Assembly: GCA_913055695.1 (NCBI GenBank)
Contig: CAJXKF010000005.1
Coordinates: 62,001-126,000 of the forward strand
Reading direction: 5' to 3'
DNA: 64,000 bases
DNA from: an uncultured Methylophaga sp.
Lineage (GTDB): Bacteria > Pseudomonadota > Gammaproteobacteria > Nitrosococcales > Methylophagaceae
The notes beneath the pieces were generated by a model. The model ran no database searches. It was not told the DNA's origin and worked only from the letters and a program-made list of their open reading frames with translations. This document shows positions 1 through 9,474 of this stretch, piece by piece. The translations under genes were made by a program, and so were the position numbers. Every line of letters starts with the position of its first letter. Positions within the stretch are counted from its first letter, which is position 1.

Positions 1-1
1 A

Positions 2-2041
2 TATCTCGACAACCACCCAGAAGCTGTTCGGGCTTTCCGTGAGGCGGTCTATCAGGGTTGGCGCTATGCCGCTGAACATCCACAGGAAATCATTGAGCTG
101 ATTCTGGCCAAATATAATCCCCAGAATAAAAGCCGTACCCATCTTCAGTTTGAAGCTGACCAGTTACTCAAACTCAGCCTCTATCCCACCGTTGAGTTTG
201 GTCATATGACTGAGAGTCGCTGGCAACAAATCGCGGAAATCTATCAGGCACTGGGACTCTATGACTCGGTCGGCAATCTCGATGGTTTTCTCTACAAAGA
301 CGCCGGAAGCAGGGACTGGCCTTTTCTGCTCAGCCTCAGTTTTGTTGGCCTGGTATTGCTTGTCGTCATCAGTCTGCTGTTGAAAAAGCATCATGACAAA
401 CGTCTGGATAGGACTATCCGCGAGCATACCCGGGAACTCAAACAGGAGCTCACAAAACGTGAGGAGCTGGAAGCCGCGGCGCGCCATGAAAGTCTGCGCT
501 TACAGACTTTGCTCGATCACACCATCGACAGCGTGATTACCATCAATCATCACGGCATTATCGAGAATTACAACAAGGCTTCTGAAGGACTTTACGGTTA
601 TCAGCCGGAAGAAGTGATTGGTCAGAATATCACCATGCTGATGCCGGCCAGTTACCGGGATTTACATAAGCTGGGCATGTCACGCTTTTTGTCCACCGAA
701 GAGAGCCGTATTCTGGGCAAGCCGGTCGAAGTGGAAGCGCAGCATAAAAGCGGCAAGACCTTTCCCATTGAACTCACTATCAGTGATTTTCAGTGGGAAG
801 GTGAATACATGTTCACAGGTATTGCCCGTGATATCAGCACACAGAAAGCCGAACAGCAGGCTTTAATCGAAGCCAAGCAGCAGGCGGAACGCGCCAATAA
901 TGCCAAGTCTGAGTTTCTCTCCGCGATGAGTCATGAGCTGCGCACCCCGCTAAACGGCATACTCGGCTTTGCCCAGTTACTGCTCAGCGATAAAGAGCAA
1001 AGCTTAAGCAAACCGCAGATCAAAAGCGTGCGTCAGATCATTTACAGCGGAGAACACCTGCTGACTTTGATTAATGACGTACTGGAGCTGGCTAAAATTG
1101 AAGCCGGCAACATTAAAACTTCGCATGATCATGTTCATATTTCCAGCGTGTTTGAAGAGTGTCTGCCCATGCTGCAGACACAGGCCAAGCAATATGATGT
1201 GCATGTCGATCTGCTCAACAATAATGACTGCGTGGTCATTGCCGACTTTACCAAGCTCAAACAGGTGTTTATCAACCTTGTCACCAACGCCATCAAGTAC
1301 AACAAGGCGGGCGGTAAAGTCTTGATCAGCACCAGCGTGCGGACTCACAACAGCTCATTGAAACTGACAATCACCGATACCGGTCAGGGTATCGCGGCTG
1401 ACAGACAGTCCCAGGTGTTTACCGCATTTGAGCGGCTGGGTCAGGAATACGCCAATATTGAAGGCAGTGGTGTGGGGCTCAGTGTCAGCAAACGGCTGAT
1501 TGAAGCCATGGGCGGCAGTATTGATTTCGCCAGCACTGAAGGTCAGGGCAGCAGTTTCTGGATTGAATTGCCCTTATCCACGCAACAGCAAAGCATATTG
1601 CCTGCAACACCCCGGATATTGGGCTCTGCAGAGCAAACACTCCTGCTGGAACGACGTGGAGACAGTGAGCGCAGTCAACAGCGCTATCATGTGCTGTATA
1701 TTGAGGACAATCCCGCCAATATTCGCCTGATAGAGGTCTTTTTCTCACGATACCCGCATATCTGTCTGCATACTTGCGAGAGCGCTGAAGCCGGTCTGGA
1801 ACTGCTGAAAACAATGATTCCGGATGTGATTCTGCTGGATATCAACCTGCCGGGCATGAGTGGCATTGAACTGCGCCGCGTCATGCAGGAAAACCCGGAT
1901 TTTGCCGATATTCCGGTGGTGGCACTGACGGCTGCCGCGATGCAGGACAATATCGATGCGGCAGACGGCCTGTTCAAGGCCTATATCACCAAACCGGTCG
2001 ATTTCGGCTTACTGACCCGGACTTTACAGGCTTATCTTTAG
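2..2041 (+). CDS. Hybrid sensor histidine kinase with NMT1-type binding domain (5' partial)
   Basis: The reading frame is open to the left edge, so the start lies outside the window. In order: the end of a periplasmic NMT1/THI5-like solute-binding domain (to about 315), one membrane helix (about 317-385), a short coiled linker, a PAS domain (about 485-850), a HisKA domain with the H-box SHELRTP (phospho-accepting His codon at 932), a HATPase domain with N-box NLVTNAIKYN, DTGQGI and GSGVGLS boxes, and a C-terminal receiver whose likely phospho-Asp is in LLDINLPG (codon 1838) with the conserved KPVD lysine. It is an inner-membrane kinase whose sensor probably binds a small ligand; the ligand is unknown. 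No DNA-binding output domain is present, so the signal should pass to a separate phosphotransfer or receiver protein. The stop overlaps the convergent peptidase gene by 4 bases. Confidence 0.9.
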   Translation, partial: YLDNHPEAVRAFREAVYQGWRYAAEHPQEIIELILAKYNPQNKSRTHLQFEADQLLKLSLYPTVEFGHMTESRWQQIAEIYQALGLYDSVGNLDGFLYKDAGSRDWPFLLSLSFVGLVLLVVISLLLKKHHDKRLDRTIREHTRELKQELTKREELEAAARHESLRLQTLLDHTIDSVITINHHGIIENYNKASEGLYGYQPEEVIGQNITMLMPASYRDLHKLGMSRFLSTEESRILGKPVEVEAQHKSGKTFPIELTISDFQWEGEYMFTGIARDISTQKAEQQALIEAKQQAERANNAKSEFLSAMSHELRTPLNGILGFAQLLLSDKEQSLSKPQIKSVRQIIYSGEHLLTLINDVLELAKIEAGNIKTSHDHVHISSVFEECLPMLQTQAKQYDVHVDLLNNNDCVVIADFTKLKQVFINLVTNAIKYNKAGGKVLISTSVRTHNSSLKLTITDTGQGIAADRQSQVFTAFERLGQEYANIEGSGVGLSVSKRLIEAMGGSIDFASTEGQGSSFWIELPLSTQQQSILPATPRILGSAEQTLLLERRGDSERSQQRYHVLYIEDNPANIRLIEVFFSRYPHICLHTCESAEAGLELLKTMIPDVILLDINLPGMSGIELRRVMQENPDFADIPVVALTAAAMQDNIDAADGLFKAYITKPVDFGLLTRTLQAYL

Positions 2042-2865
2042 GGCCCTGTCTGCGGAAAAAACAACCGCGGCTCGACCCTTTCATCATTGAGGCTGACGCC
2101 GAAATGCAGGTGCGGGCCGGTTACCCGGCCGGTGGCACCGACCAGACCAATCACCTCGCCCTGCTCGATTTTCTGGCCGTCTTTGACATCGATCCGGCTC
2201 AGGTGACAGAACATGGTGACCAGTCCCTGGCCATGATCGATAAACACGGTATTGCCGTTAAAGAAATAGTCACCGGTACCGCGGATAATGCCGCCTGCCG
2301 GTGCCTGAACCGGTGTGCCGCTGGTGGCGGCGATATCCATACCGCTATGCGGCTTCCTGGGTTCGCCATTAAAGACGCGGCGACGGCCAAACAAACCGCT
2401 GATTTCCCCTTTCAGCGGCCAGACAAAGTCAAATGGCACTTCACTGGTTTCAGTCCAGTGCTGCAGTGCCACATCGATGCGGGCGCTTTCGCGGTTAATC
2501 CGCTCCATATCGTACTGGTTGGGGTTGACCTTTCGCTTGTCTTTAATCGTGATGTGCTGGGTCGGGTACTGCTTGTCTTCAATCGTGAAGATCAGGGTTT
2601 TGTCCTTCCCGCCCTGACTGACCGAGATTTCATGGGTTCCGGGCTTTGCCTCCAGTGGCACCCCCACAACCGCCTGCCAAAGCCCATTTTCAGCCGCCAC
2701 CAGCACCGGTTTATTTTCGTATCTAACAAGGGGCCGCGATGTTGATGCAGGCGCCAGCGGTAAAATCACCACGCCGCCGGGCACCGCCGACTCCTGGGGC
2801 AGAGCCTCTGCCAGCAATGGCAAACTCAGTGCCAGTAACAGCAGAAACTTAACTGTCTTTAACAC
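2038..2865 (-). CDS. M23 family metallopeptidase (LytM domain), exported
   Basis: 275 residues. The N-terminus is a signal peptide (MLKTVKFLLLLALSLPLLAE). The first half is a beta-rich region of the kind that precedes LytM domains in periplasmic peptidases; the second half is a peptidase M23 domain with the zinc-ligand motifs HSGMD and HLHFG, both intact. It should cleave peptide cross-links in periplasmic peptidoglycan, as known for active M23 enzymes. Its start codon overlaps the end of xseA by 17 bases, so the two genes are probably co-transcribed and translationally coupled. The link with exonuclease VII looks positional rather than functional. Substrate specificity cannot be read from the sequence. 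Confidence 0.88.
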   Translation of the reverse strand: MLKTVKFLLLLALSLPLLAEALPQESAVPGGVVILPLAPASTSRPLVRYENKPVLVAAENGLWQAVVGVPLEAKPGTHEISVSQGGKDKTLIFTIEDKQYPTQHITIKDKRKVNPNQYDMERINRESARIDVALQHWTETSEVPFDFVWPLKGEISGLFGRRRVFNGEPRKPHSGMDIAATSGTPVQAPAGGIIRGTGDYFFNGNTVFIDHGQGLVTMFCHLSRIDVKDGQKIEQGEVIGLVGATGRVTGPHLHFGVSLNDERVEPRLFFPQTGP

Positions 2866-4363
2866 CTTTCACCTCGCAGTCAATCTCGCCCTGATGCAGC
2901 TTGATACGCAGCGCATCGCCCGCTTTCACCTGCTGGCTGCGGGTAATGACTTCATCACTGTCAGCTTGGCGCGTAATGCTATACCCCCGCTCCAGTGTAT
3001 TGAGCGGACTGACCGCCGCGAGGGTTCGCATCTGCTGTGACAACAGGCGCTGCGCCGCTGTCAGTTGCGCATGCATCAGCTTATCGATTTGGCGTTTGAG
3101 TGTGGATACATGCTGCTGTTGCTTTGCGATCTGCTGTACCGGCAGTTGCCGTTTGAGTCGCGATTGCAATGTGATCAGAGAGTGTGCTGCCTGCTTGTGC
3201 TGTGATTTGAAAGCCGTTTGCAGACGATGCATCAGACTGTGCAGGTGCGCTTGCTGGCTGTCAATCTGAGCCTGGGGATGCTTCAGTCTGGCTGCGAGAT
3301 AATCCACCCGCTGGGCCCGATTCTGCTGCCCCCGCAGCCAGGCTGCATCAAGCATATGCTTGAACTGATTTAAACTCTGATTTTGCTGGCGGATCTGCAA
3401 ATCCGGTCTTGGCAGTCGTCGCTGTAAATGCAGTAAATGTCGTTGCTCACCGGACAGCCATTGCTGGGTTCGAGCAGTCAGCCGTTGCATCAGGCTCTGT
3501 ATCGTGGCCAGCACTTGTTTGGCATCCGGCACCGCCATTTCCGCCGCTGCCGATGGCGTGGGCGCACGTACATCGGCGACAAAATCGGCGATGGTGAAGT
3601 CGACCTCATGCCCTACGGCCGAGATGACCGGCAATTCACAGTCATAAATCGCCCGCGCCAGCTGCTCGTCATTAAAACTCCACAGATCCTCCAACGAACC
3701 ACCACCGCGACTGAGGATCAGCAGATCACAGTCTTTACGGCTGTCAGCCAGCTTAACCGCTTCCACCAGTTGCCGCGCCGACGTCTCTCCCTGTACGGCA
3801 ACCGGATAAAGAATCACATCGACCGCCGGGAAGCGGCGTTTGAGCACGCTGAGAATATCGTGAACCGCTGCGCCATCGGGTGAGGAGATGATTCCGATGG
3901 TGGCTGGCATCGTCGGGATCGGTTTTTTATGCGCCTCATCAAACAGACCTTCCTGCCCCAGCCTTTGCTTTAACGCCTCGTAAGCCCGCTGTAAAGCGCC
4001 GCTGCCGGCTTCTTCCATGTGCTCAACCACCAACTGGAATTCACCGCGGCCTTCATACAGCGTGACACGCACCCGTAACAAAACCTGCAACCCATTTTCA
4101 GGGGTGAAGCGCAGTTGCCGGTTTCGATTACGGAACATCGCGCAGCGAACCTGCGCAACTTCGTCTTTCAGTGTGAAATAGATGTGCCCTGAGCCTGGCA
4201 TGGCCAGGTTGGATATCTCGCCTTCGACCCAGATGAGAGGAAAAGAGCCTTCCAGCAGCACACGGGCCTCGCGCACGATCCGCGAGACAGGATAAACCTC
4301 TCTGACGGCCCGGTTAGCCAGTGAGCCACGTTGATCGGATGTATTTTGTGATGCCATTGGCAC
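2849..4363 (-). CDS. xseA: Exodeoxyribonuclease VII large subunit
   Basis: 504 residues, slightly longer than the E. coli protein (456). An N-terminal OB-fold (EISNLAMPGSGHIYFTLKD region) is followed by the catalytic core with RGGGSLEDLWSFND and a GHEVDFTIADFVADVRAPTP segment, then a long helical region rich in Gln and His, and the C-terminal RGYSITR box. With XseB, which is not in this window, it forms a single-strand exonuclease. The first ATG (4363) and the second (4357) are both possible; MASQNTSDQ would match the shorter one. Divergent from guaB with a 57-base gap. Confidence 0.95.
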   Translation of the reverse strand: MPMASQNTSDQRGSLANRAVREVYPVSRIVREARVLLEGSFPLIWVEGEISNLAMPGSGHIYFTLKDEVAQVRCAMFRNRNRQLRFTPENGLQVLLRVRVTLYEGRGEFQLVVEHMEEAGSGALQRAYEALKQRLGQEGLFDEAHKKPIPTMPATIGIISSPDGAAVHDILSVLKRRFPAVDVILYPVAVQGETSARQLVEAVKLADSRKDCDLLILSRGGGSLEDLWSFNDEQLARAIYDCELPVISAVGHEVDFTIADFVADVRAPTPSAAAEMAVPDAKQVLATIQSLMQRLTARTQQWLSGEQRHLLHLQRRLPRPDLQIRQQNQSLNQFKHMLDAAWLRGQQNRAQRVDYLAARLKHPQAQIDSQQAHLHSLMHRLQTAFKSQHKQAAHSLITLQSRLKRQLPVQQIAKQQQHVSTLKRQIDKLMHAQLTAAQRLLSQQMRTLAAVSPLNTLERGYSITRQADSDEVITRSQQVKAGDALRIKLHQGEIDCEVKGVKDS

Positions 4364-4372
4364 TGATTTTCC

Positions 4373-4381
4373 TGATATAAT
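4373..4381 (+). promoter_or_regulatory. Extended -10 promoter of guaB
   Basis: TGATATAAT, a perfect extended -10 (TGn-TATAAT), lies 40 bases before the guaB ATG. No good -35 box is at 16-18 bases upstream, which is usual for extended -10 promoters. Confidence 0.55.
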
Positions 4382-4420
4382 TGCAGGATCATATTACAGC
4401 TAATTTCAGGAACAAGCCCG

Positions 4421-5884
4421 ATGAGAATTGCTCAAGAAGCTCTGACGTTTGATGACGTTTTGCTGGTCCCGGCCTATTCAAACGTCCTCCCGCGTGATGT
4501 CAATCTGGCGACAAAGTTGACCCGTGATATCACGATTAACATCCCGCTGCTCTCTGCGGCGATGGATACTGTCACCGAAGGCCGTCTGGCCATTGCAATG
4601 GCGCAGGAAGGCGGCTTGGGTATTCTGCACAAAAACATGACCATCGAGCAACAGGCCGATGAAGTGCGCAAGGTCAAAAAGTTCGAAAGCGGTGTGGTTC
4701 GTGACCCGATTACTGTCAGCCCCAACACCACGATCGGTGAAGTGGTTGAACTGACCCGCACCCACAATATTTCCGGCGTACCGGTGGTGGATGGTGTCGA
4801 CCTGGTCGGTATCGTTACCAGTCGTGATCTGCGTTTCGAAACGCACTACGACAATCCGGTCTCTTCCATCATGACCCAGAAAGACAAACTGGTCACTGTC
4901 AAGGAAGATGCTTCCCGCGAAGAAGTGCTGAACCTGCTGCACACCAATCGCATCGAGAAAGTGCTGGTGGTGGATGACAACTTCCATCTGACCGGCATGA
5001 TCACGGTCAAGGACATCCAGAAACAAACCGATAACCCGCTGGCTTCCAAAGACGACCAGGAACGCCTGCGTGTCGGCGCCGCTGTCGGTATCGGCAGTGA
5101 AAGCCAGGCCCGGGTTGAAGCTTTGGCCGCGGCTGGCGTTGACGTCATCGTCGTTGATACCGCCCACGGTCATTCGCAGGGCGTGCTGGATCAGGTCAAA
5201 TGGGTAAAACAGAACTTCCCGCAGGTGCAGGTTATCGGCGGTAATATCGCGACTGCTGAAGCGGCGCTGGCACTGGTTGAAGCCGGCGCGGATGCGGTTA
5301 AAGTCGGTATCGGTCCCGGTTCCATTTGTACCACTCGTATTGTGGCCGGTGTCGGTGTGCCGCAAATCAGCGCGATCAGTAATGTCGCCGCTGCACTGGA
5401 AGGCACAGGCGTGCCGCTGATTGCCGACGGTGGTATCCGCTTCTCAGGTGATATCGCCAAAGCCCTGGTTGCCGGTGCTCACAGCATTATGATCGGCGGC
5501 ATGTTCGCCGGTACCGAAGAAGCGCCGGGTGAAGTCGAGTTGTATCAGGGCCGTGCTTACAAATCCTACCGCGGCATGGGCTCGCTGGGGGCGATGTCAC
5601 AGAAACAGGGTTCAAGCGACCGTTACTTCCAGGAATCCAATGAAGCCGACAAGCTGGTGCCGGAAGGCATCGAAGGCCGCGTGCCATTCAAAGGCAGCCT
5701 GGGCGCCGTAGTTCATCAACTGGTTGGCGGTATCCGCGCCAGCATGGGTTACACCGGCTCGGCCAATATCGAAGAAATGCGCACCAAACCGCAATTCGTT
5801 AAAGTCACCGCCGCTGGCATGAGCGAAAGCCACGTGCATGACGTGACGATTATCAAAGAAGCCCCGAACTACCGTCTTAACTAA
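4421..5884 (+). CDS. guaB: IMP dehydrogenase
   Basis: 487 residues, the normal length (E. coli 488). It oxidises IMP to XMP with NAD+, the first committed step of GMP synthesis, in the cytoplasm. The TIM-barrel is interrupted by two CBS domains at about residues 95-205. The catalytic cysteine is Cys303 in GPGSICTTR, and the flap region and C-terminal potassium-site segment look complete. It is followed after 64 bases by guaA, the classic guaBA arrangement, but a hairpin terminator lies in the gap. Confidence 0.98.
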   Translation: MRIAQEALTFDDVLLVPAYSNVLPRDVNLATKLTRDITINIPLLSAAMDTVTEGRLAIAMAQEGGLGILHKNMTIEQQADEVRKVKKFESGVVRDPITVSPNTTIGEVVELTRTHNISGVPVVDGVDLVGIVTSRDLRFETHYDNPVSSIMTQKDKLVTVKEDASREEVLNLLHTNRIEKVLVVDDNFHLTGMITVKDIQKQTDNPLASKDDQERLRVGAAVGIGSESQARVEALAAAGVDVIVVDTAHGHSQGVLDQVKWVKQNFPQVQVIGGNIATAEAALALVEAGADAVKVGIGPGSICTTRIVAGVGVPQISAISNVAAALEGTGVPLIADGGIRFSGDIAKALVAGAHSIMIGGMFAGTEEAPGEVELYQGRAYKSYRGMGSLGAMSQKQGSSDRYFQESNEADKLVPEGIEGRVPFKGSLGAVVHQLVGGIRASMGYTGSANIEEMRTKPQFVKVTAAGMSESHVHDVTIIKEAPNYRLN

Positions 5885-5891
5885 GCCTGAG

Positions 5892-5928
5892 AACCACTGC
5901 GCCTTTTCCCTGGCGCAGTGGTTTTTTA
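5892..5928 (+). terminator. Intrinsic terminator between guaB and guaA
   Basis: A perfect 12-base stem (AACCACTGCGCC at 5892-5903 pairing with 5912-5923), an 8-base loop, and a run of Ts. It sits 7 bases after the guaB stop and 21 bases before guaA, so it may attenuate rather than end guaBA transcription. Confidence 0.8.
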
Positions 5929-5948
5929 TTTGATTTGAAGAGATCTCA

Positions 5949-7526
5949 ATGACCAGCAATATTCACGATCATCGCATTCTTATTCTGGACTTCGGCTCCC
6001 AGTACACCCAGCTTATCGCCCGTCGCATCCGCGAAGCCGGCGTTTACTGCGAACTGCGTAACCCGGAAATCACCGAAGCCGAGATTCGTGAATTCAATCC
6101 CAAAGGCATTATTCTTTCCGGCGGCCCCGACTCCACCATCGGCGAAGCAGCGCCCAGCGCCCCGCACTGTGTTTTTGAAATGGGTCTGCCGGTTCTCGGC
6201 ATCTGCTACGGTATGCAGACCATGGCAGCGCAGCTGGGCGGCAAAGTCGAATCTTCCTCACACCGTGAATTCGGTTATGCCCAGATCCGTGCCCGCGGCC
6301 ACTCCCTGTTTCTGCGTGATATTGAAGATCACACCACAGAAGAAGGCTGGGGCATGCTCGATGTCTGGATGAGCCACGGTGACCGTGTCGCCGAACTGCC
6401 GCAAGGCTTTAAAGTCATCGCCAGCACCGACAGCGCCCCGATTGCGGGTATGGCTGATGAAAGCCGTCACTTCTATGGCGTACAGTTCCATCCGGAAGTC
6501 ACCCACACCACGCAGGGCCAGCGCATGATTGAGCGCTTCCTGGTGGAAATCTGTGGCTGCGAGACCCTGTGGACTGCAGCCAATATCATCGATGATCACA
6601 TCAGCGCCATCCGTGAACAGGTCGGTGATGATGAAGTGTTGCTGGGCCTGTCCGGCGGTGTTGATTCTTCTGTCGTCGCCGCGCTGCTGCACAAGGCGAT
6701 TGGTGATCAGCTGACATGCGTATTTGTCGATAACGGCCTGTTACGTGAGCATGAAGGCGATCAGGTGATGGCGATGTTCGCCAAGCATATGGGCATTCGT
6801 GTGATTCGTGCTGATGCTGAAGAGCGTTTCCTGAGCAAACTCGCCGGTATCGATGATCCGGAGCAGAAACGCAAAATTATCGGTAACACCTTCGTCGAAG
6901 TCTTCGACGAAGAAGCCGCCAAACTGCCTAAAGTGAAATGGCTGGCCCAGGGCACTATCTATCCTGACGTGATTGAATCGGCTGCCTCCAAAACCGGTAA
7001 GGCGCATGTGATTAAAACCCACCACAACGTCGGTGGCCTGCCGGAAGAAATGAACCTCAAGCTGATTGAACCGCTGCGTGAGCTGTTTAAAGATGAAGTC
7101 CGCAAGCTCGGTGTCGAGCTGGGCCTGCCCAGCGATATGGTTTATCGTCATCCCTTCCCAGGACCGGGTCTGGGCGTGCGTATTCTGGGTGAAGTCAAAA
7201 AAGACTATGCCGATCTGCTGCGTAAAGCTGACCATATCTTTATTGAAGAACTGCGTAAGCACGATCTTTACGATAAAACCAGTCAGGCCTTTGCCGTGTT
7301 TCTGCCGGTCAAATCCGTTGGCGTCATGGGCGATGGCCGCCGCTATGACTATGTGGTCTCACTGCGCGCGGTCGAAACCATTGATTTCATGACCGCTCGC
7401 TGGGCTAACCTGCCCTATGAGTTCCTGGACCTGGTATCCCGCCGTATCATCAACGAAACTGCTGGCATTTCAAGGGTTGTCTACGATATCTCAGGCAAAC
7501 CACCTGCTACCATCGAGTGGGAATAA
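5949..7526 (+). CDS. guaA: GMP synthase (glutamine-hydrolysing)
   Basis: 525 residues, the same length as the E. coli enzyme. It aminates XMP to GMP using ATP and glutamine. The N-terminal class I glutamine amidotransferase domain has nucleophile Cys86 in GICYGMQ and the His-x-Glu pair in VQFHPEV; the ATP pyrophosphatase domain starts with the P-loop GLSGGVDSS; the C-terminal dimerisation domain ends in PATIEWE, as usual for the family. It lies directly downstream of guaB. The start at 5949 is preceded by a GAAGAGATCTCA stretch with a reasonable ribosome-binding site. Confidence 0.98.
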   Translation: MTSNIHDHRILILDFGSQYTQLIARRIREAGVYCELRNPEITEAEIREFNPKGIILSGGPDSTIGEAAPSAPHCVFEMGLPVLGICYGMQTMAAQLGGKVESSSHREFGYAQIRARGHSLFLRDIEDHTTEEGWGMLDVWMSHGDRVAELPQGFKVIASTDSAPIAGMADESRHFYGVQFHPEVTHTTQGQRMIERFLVEICGCETLWTAANIIDDHISAIREQVGDDEVLLGLSGGVDSSVVAALLHKAIGDQLTCVFVDNGLLREHEGDQVMAMFAKHMGIRVIRADAEERFLSKLAGIDDPEQKRKIIGNTFVEVFDEEAAKLPKVKWLAQGTIYPDVIESAASKTGKAHVIKTHHNVGGLPEEMNLKLIEPLRELFKDEVRKLGVELGLPSDMVYRHPFPGPGLGVRILGEVKKDYADLLRKADHIFIEELRKHDLYDKTSQAFAVFLPVKSVGVMGDGRRYDYVVSLRAVETIDFMTARWANLPYEFLDLVSRRIINETAGISRVVYDISGKPPATIEWE

Positions 7527-7874
7527 ACCCCGCTTTTATCATTCGTCTGGTTTAGCAAGCGGGGCCTCCCGCTTGCAGCATGCCGCCACCGGTCACTGCA
7601 GAATCCTGCCTGTCCCACTCCCTCCCCTCAGGACAATTTACTTTCACTCAGGCAATACCGCCCTGTAAACCGCAAACAATCCTGATTTTCCGCCCCCCCA
7701 ACACCCGTATTAGCCTTGTTTTATTCGATAAGCCTGTTACACATTTTCCCGCCCCCATCATAAAGTCGGGTTTACAACTTGAGATGAGCGTGTAGGGTGG
7801 TCTTCTGATACATCAATCAGCCCATGAAGTAGCAAGACCCGGGTCGCGATATTTCAAATCAGGAGGATTGATCT
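7527..7874. other. 348-base intergenic region
   Basis: No convincing gene. No terminator with a T-run follows guaA. The proximal half is C-rich with short open frames that lack ribosome-binding sites. A perfect 10-base palindrome GACCCGGGTC lies at 7836-7845, and the strong site AGGAGG lies just before the next ATG. A promoter for the next gene is probably here, but I cannot place it. Confidence 0.4.
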
Positions 7875-9308
7875 ATGAACTGGCAATTTCTCAGCTTTCT
7901 CGCTGAACCCTGGTTCGTCCTGCCGTGGTATGGCATCGGCATCATCGGATTTTTCTATTTAATCTATGACATCAAGCGGCATAACACCCCGCTGAAACAG
8001 GCCATGAAATGGGCCTGGCCGATTATCGTGCTGTTTTTTTCCGTGCTAGGCCTTACCCTTTACTTCGCTACAGCTCGCGCGCCGGGCATCGCTAAACTCA
8101 AGGATGATAAGGCGAAACAGCAGGCTCATCTGGATTACGAAAAAAATATGTATCGCCGGGTCAATGGCGCGGTGATTCACTGTATCGCCGGTGACGGTCT
8201 CGGCATTATCACCGCGATGGTGATAGCCAGAGCCACCGATATGAGTTTCTGGCAGGAGTTCTGGTTTGAATATCTTGTCGGCTTTCTGTTCGGCTGGTTC
8301 ATCTTTCAATATAAATCCATGTCGATGATGGCTGACAGCAGACGCGAGGCCTTATGGATGGCTTTCCGCGGTGAATTCATGTCAATGTTGACTGTGATGG
8401 GTGGCATGGGTGTGGTGATGGGCTATATCACGCCCATGGTCGTGCCGGCTCAGCCTGATCCGCTGACTTATGCGTTCTGGGGCTTTGCCATGCTGGGTCT
8501 GTTAATGGGCTACGTCTGGACCTTGCCGATGAACTGGATGATGGTCAAACTGGGCTGGAAACATGGCATGGGCGGCATGGACTATGCTCATGAAAAAGAA
8601 ACCAAAGCGTCGCCCCAACGCGCCGGTTTGTTAGCGTCGATGACTATACTTGGTATTGTCGCAATGATGATTCCCGCCTGGGCTGCTGAAAAACGTGAGG
8701 GCACGCCGCTACTGTCAGCAGCGCCCGGTCTGCTGGCGAATGCCAGTCGCAGTCAAGACCCTATTTTTAGCCCTCGCCAGGGACTTCAAGATAGCGTCAG
8801 TGAAAGTCTGCAACAGCTTCATATGAACCATCGCAGTAACAGTGCTCATGCGCTGGATGCTGCGCATCGGGCTGTCATGACAATGCATTCGGCCTATCCA
8901 GCCAATAATGAATTTAGTGAATTGAAAAACTCATTGACCCGGGCACGCCATGCCCTGCATATGGGCCGTTACGCTGATGCGGTGGACTGGCTTAAGCAAG
9001 CTCAGACTACACTGGCGCAACAGGAAAACCGCTTATCACCGGTGTCGAATGCGAGTCTGAAGCCTTATCTTGGCGCTGTGGTATTGAATGCTCATGGCGT
9101 AAAACAAGGGGAAATCGTTCGAGTCAGCCAGGATAAGGTGATGATAGCCGGGGGATACCGCGATGTGTGGGGTTTTATCGACTTTAGTGGACAGCCATTC
9201 CCAGTATCCAGGGATGCCTTGCTATTGGGTAAAAAGCAATCCATTGGCTCGACTATGGTGTTAATGCCGATGCTGCCGCAAGCGGCATCAAAAGCACCAA
9301 CGCACTAA
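7875..9308 (+). CDS. DUF4396 membrane protein with extra C-terminal domain
   Basis: 477 residues; a strong AGGAGG site sits 7 bases before the ATG. Residues 1-270 hold about six membrane helices and the DUF4396 hallmark AVIHCIAGDGLGI, with Met-rich helices (KSMSMMADSRREALWM, MSMLTVMGGMGVVMGY). A seventh helix near residue 255-275 is followed by an exported-side helical region (about 300-395) and a final beta-rich segment (about 405-470, YLGAVVLNAHGVKQGEIVRV) that resembles a PRC-barrel-like fold; that last assignment is inference from pattern only. The function of DUF4396 is unknown. Conserved His, Cys and Met could bind a metal. It stands alone, facing away from the oxidase cluster. Confidence 0.75.
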   Translation: MNWQFLSFLAEPWFVLPWYGIGIIGFFYLIYDIKRHNTPLKQAMKWAWPIIVLFFSVLGLTLYFATARAPGIAKLKDDKAKQQAHLDYEKNMYRRVNGAVIHCIAGDGLGIITAMVIARATDMSFWQEFWFEYLVGFLFGWFIFQYKSMSMMADSRREALWMAFRGEFMSMLTVMGGMGVVMGYITPMVVPAQPDPLTYAFWGFAMLGLLMGYVWTLPMNWMMVKLGWKHGMGGMDYAHEKETKASPQRAGLLASMTILGIVAMMIPAWAAEKREGTPLLSAAPGLLANASRSQDPIFSPRQGLQDSVSESLQQLHMNHRSNSAHALDAAHRAVMTMHSAYPANNEFSELKNSLTRARHALHMGRYADAVDWLKQAQTTLAQQENRLSPVSNASLKPYLGAVVLNAHGVKQGEIVRVSQDKVMIAGGYRDVWGFIDFSGQPFPVSRDALLLGKKQSIGSTMVLMPMLPQAASKAPTH

Positions 9309-9474
9309 AACTGCAACCTCGGGCAGCGAGTCCTAGCTGATTGAATCTCAGCCGGGACGGCTGCCGCCGCTTAATTGCTCTCCTCGCTCCTGCCAGAAGC
9401 TATCAAACAGATGCCCGCTAAATGACGGAAGGCGATAGTTTTCCTGTCGTTTCACTCCCCCTGGCATATTGGCT

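Noticed and set aside
4478..5365. 295-codon minus-strand frame over guaB
   Set aside because: Antisense to guaB, whose frame holds the full IMP dehydrogenase including Cys303.
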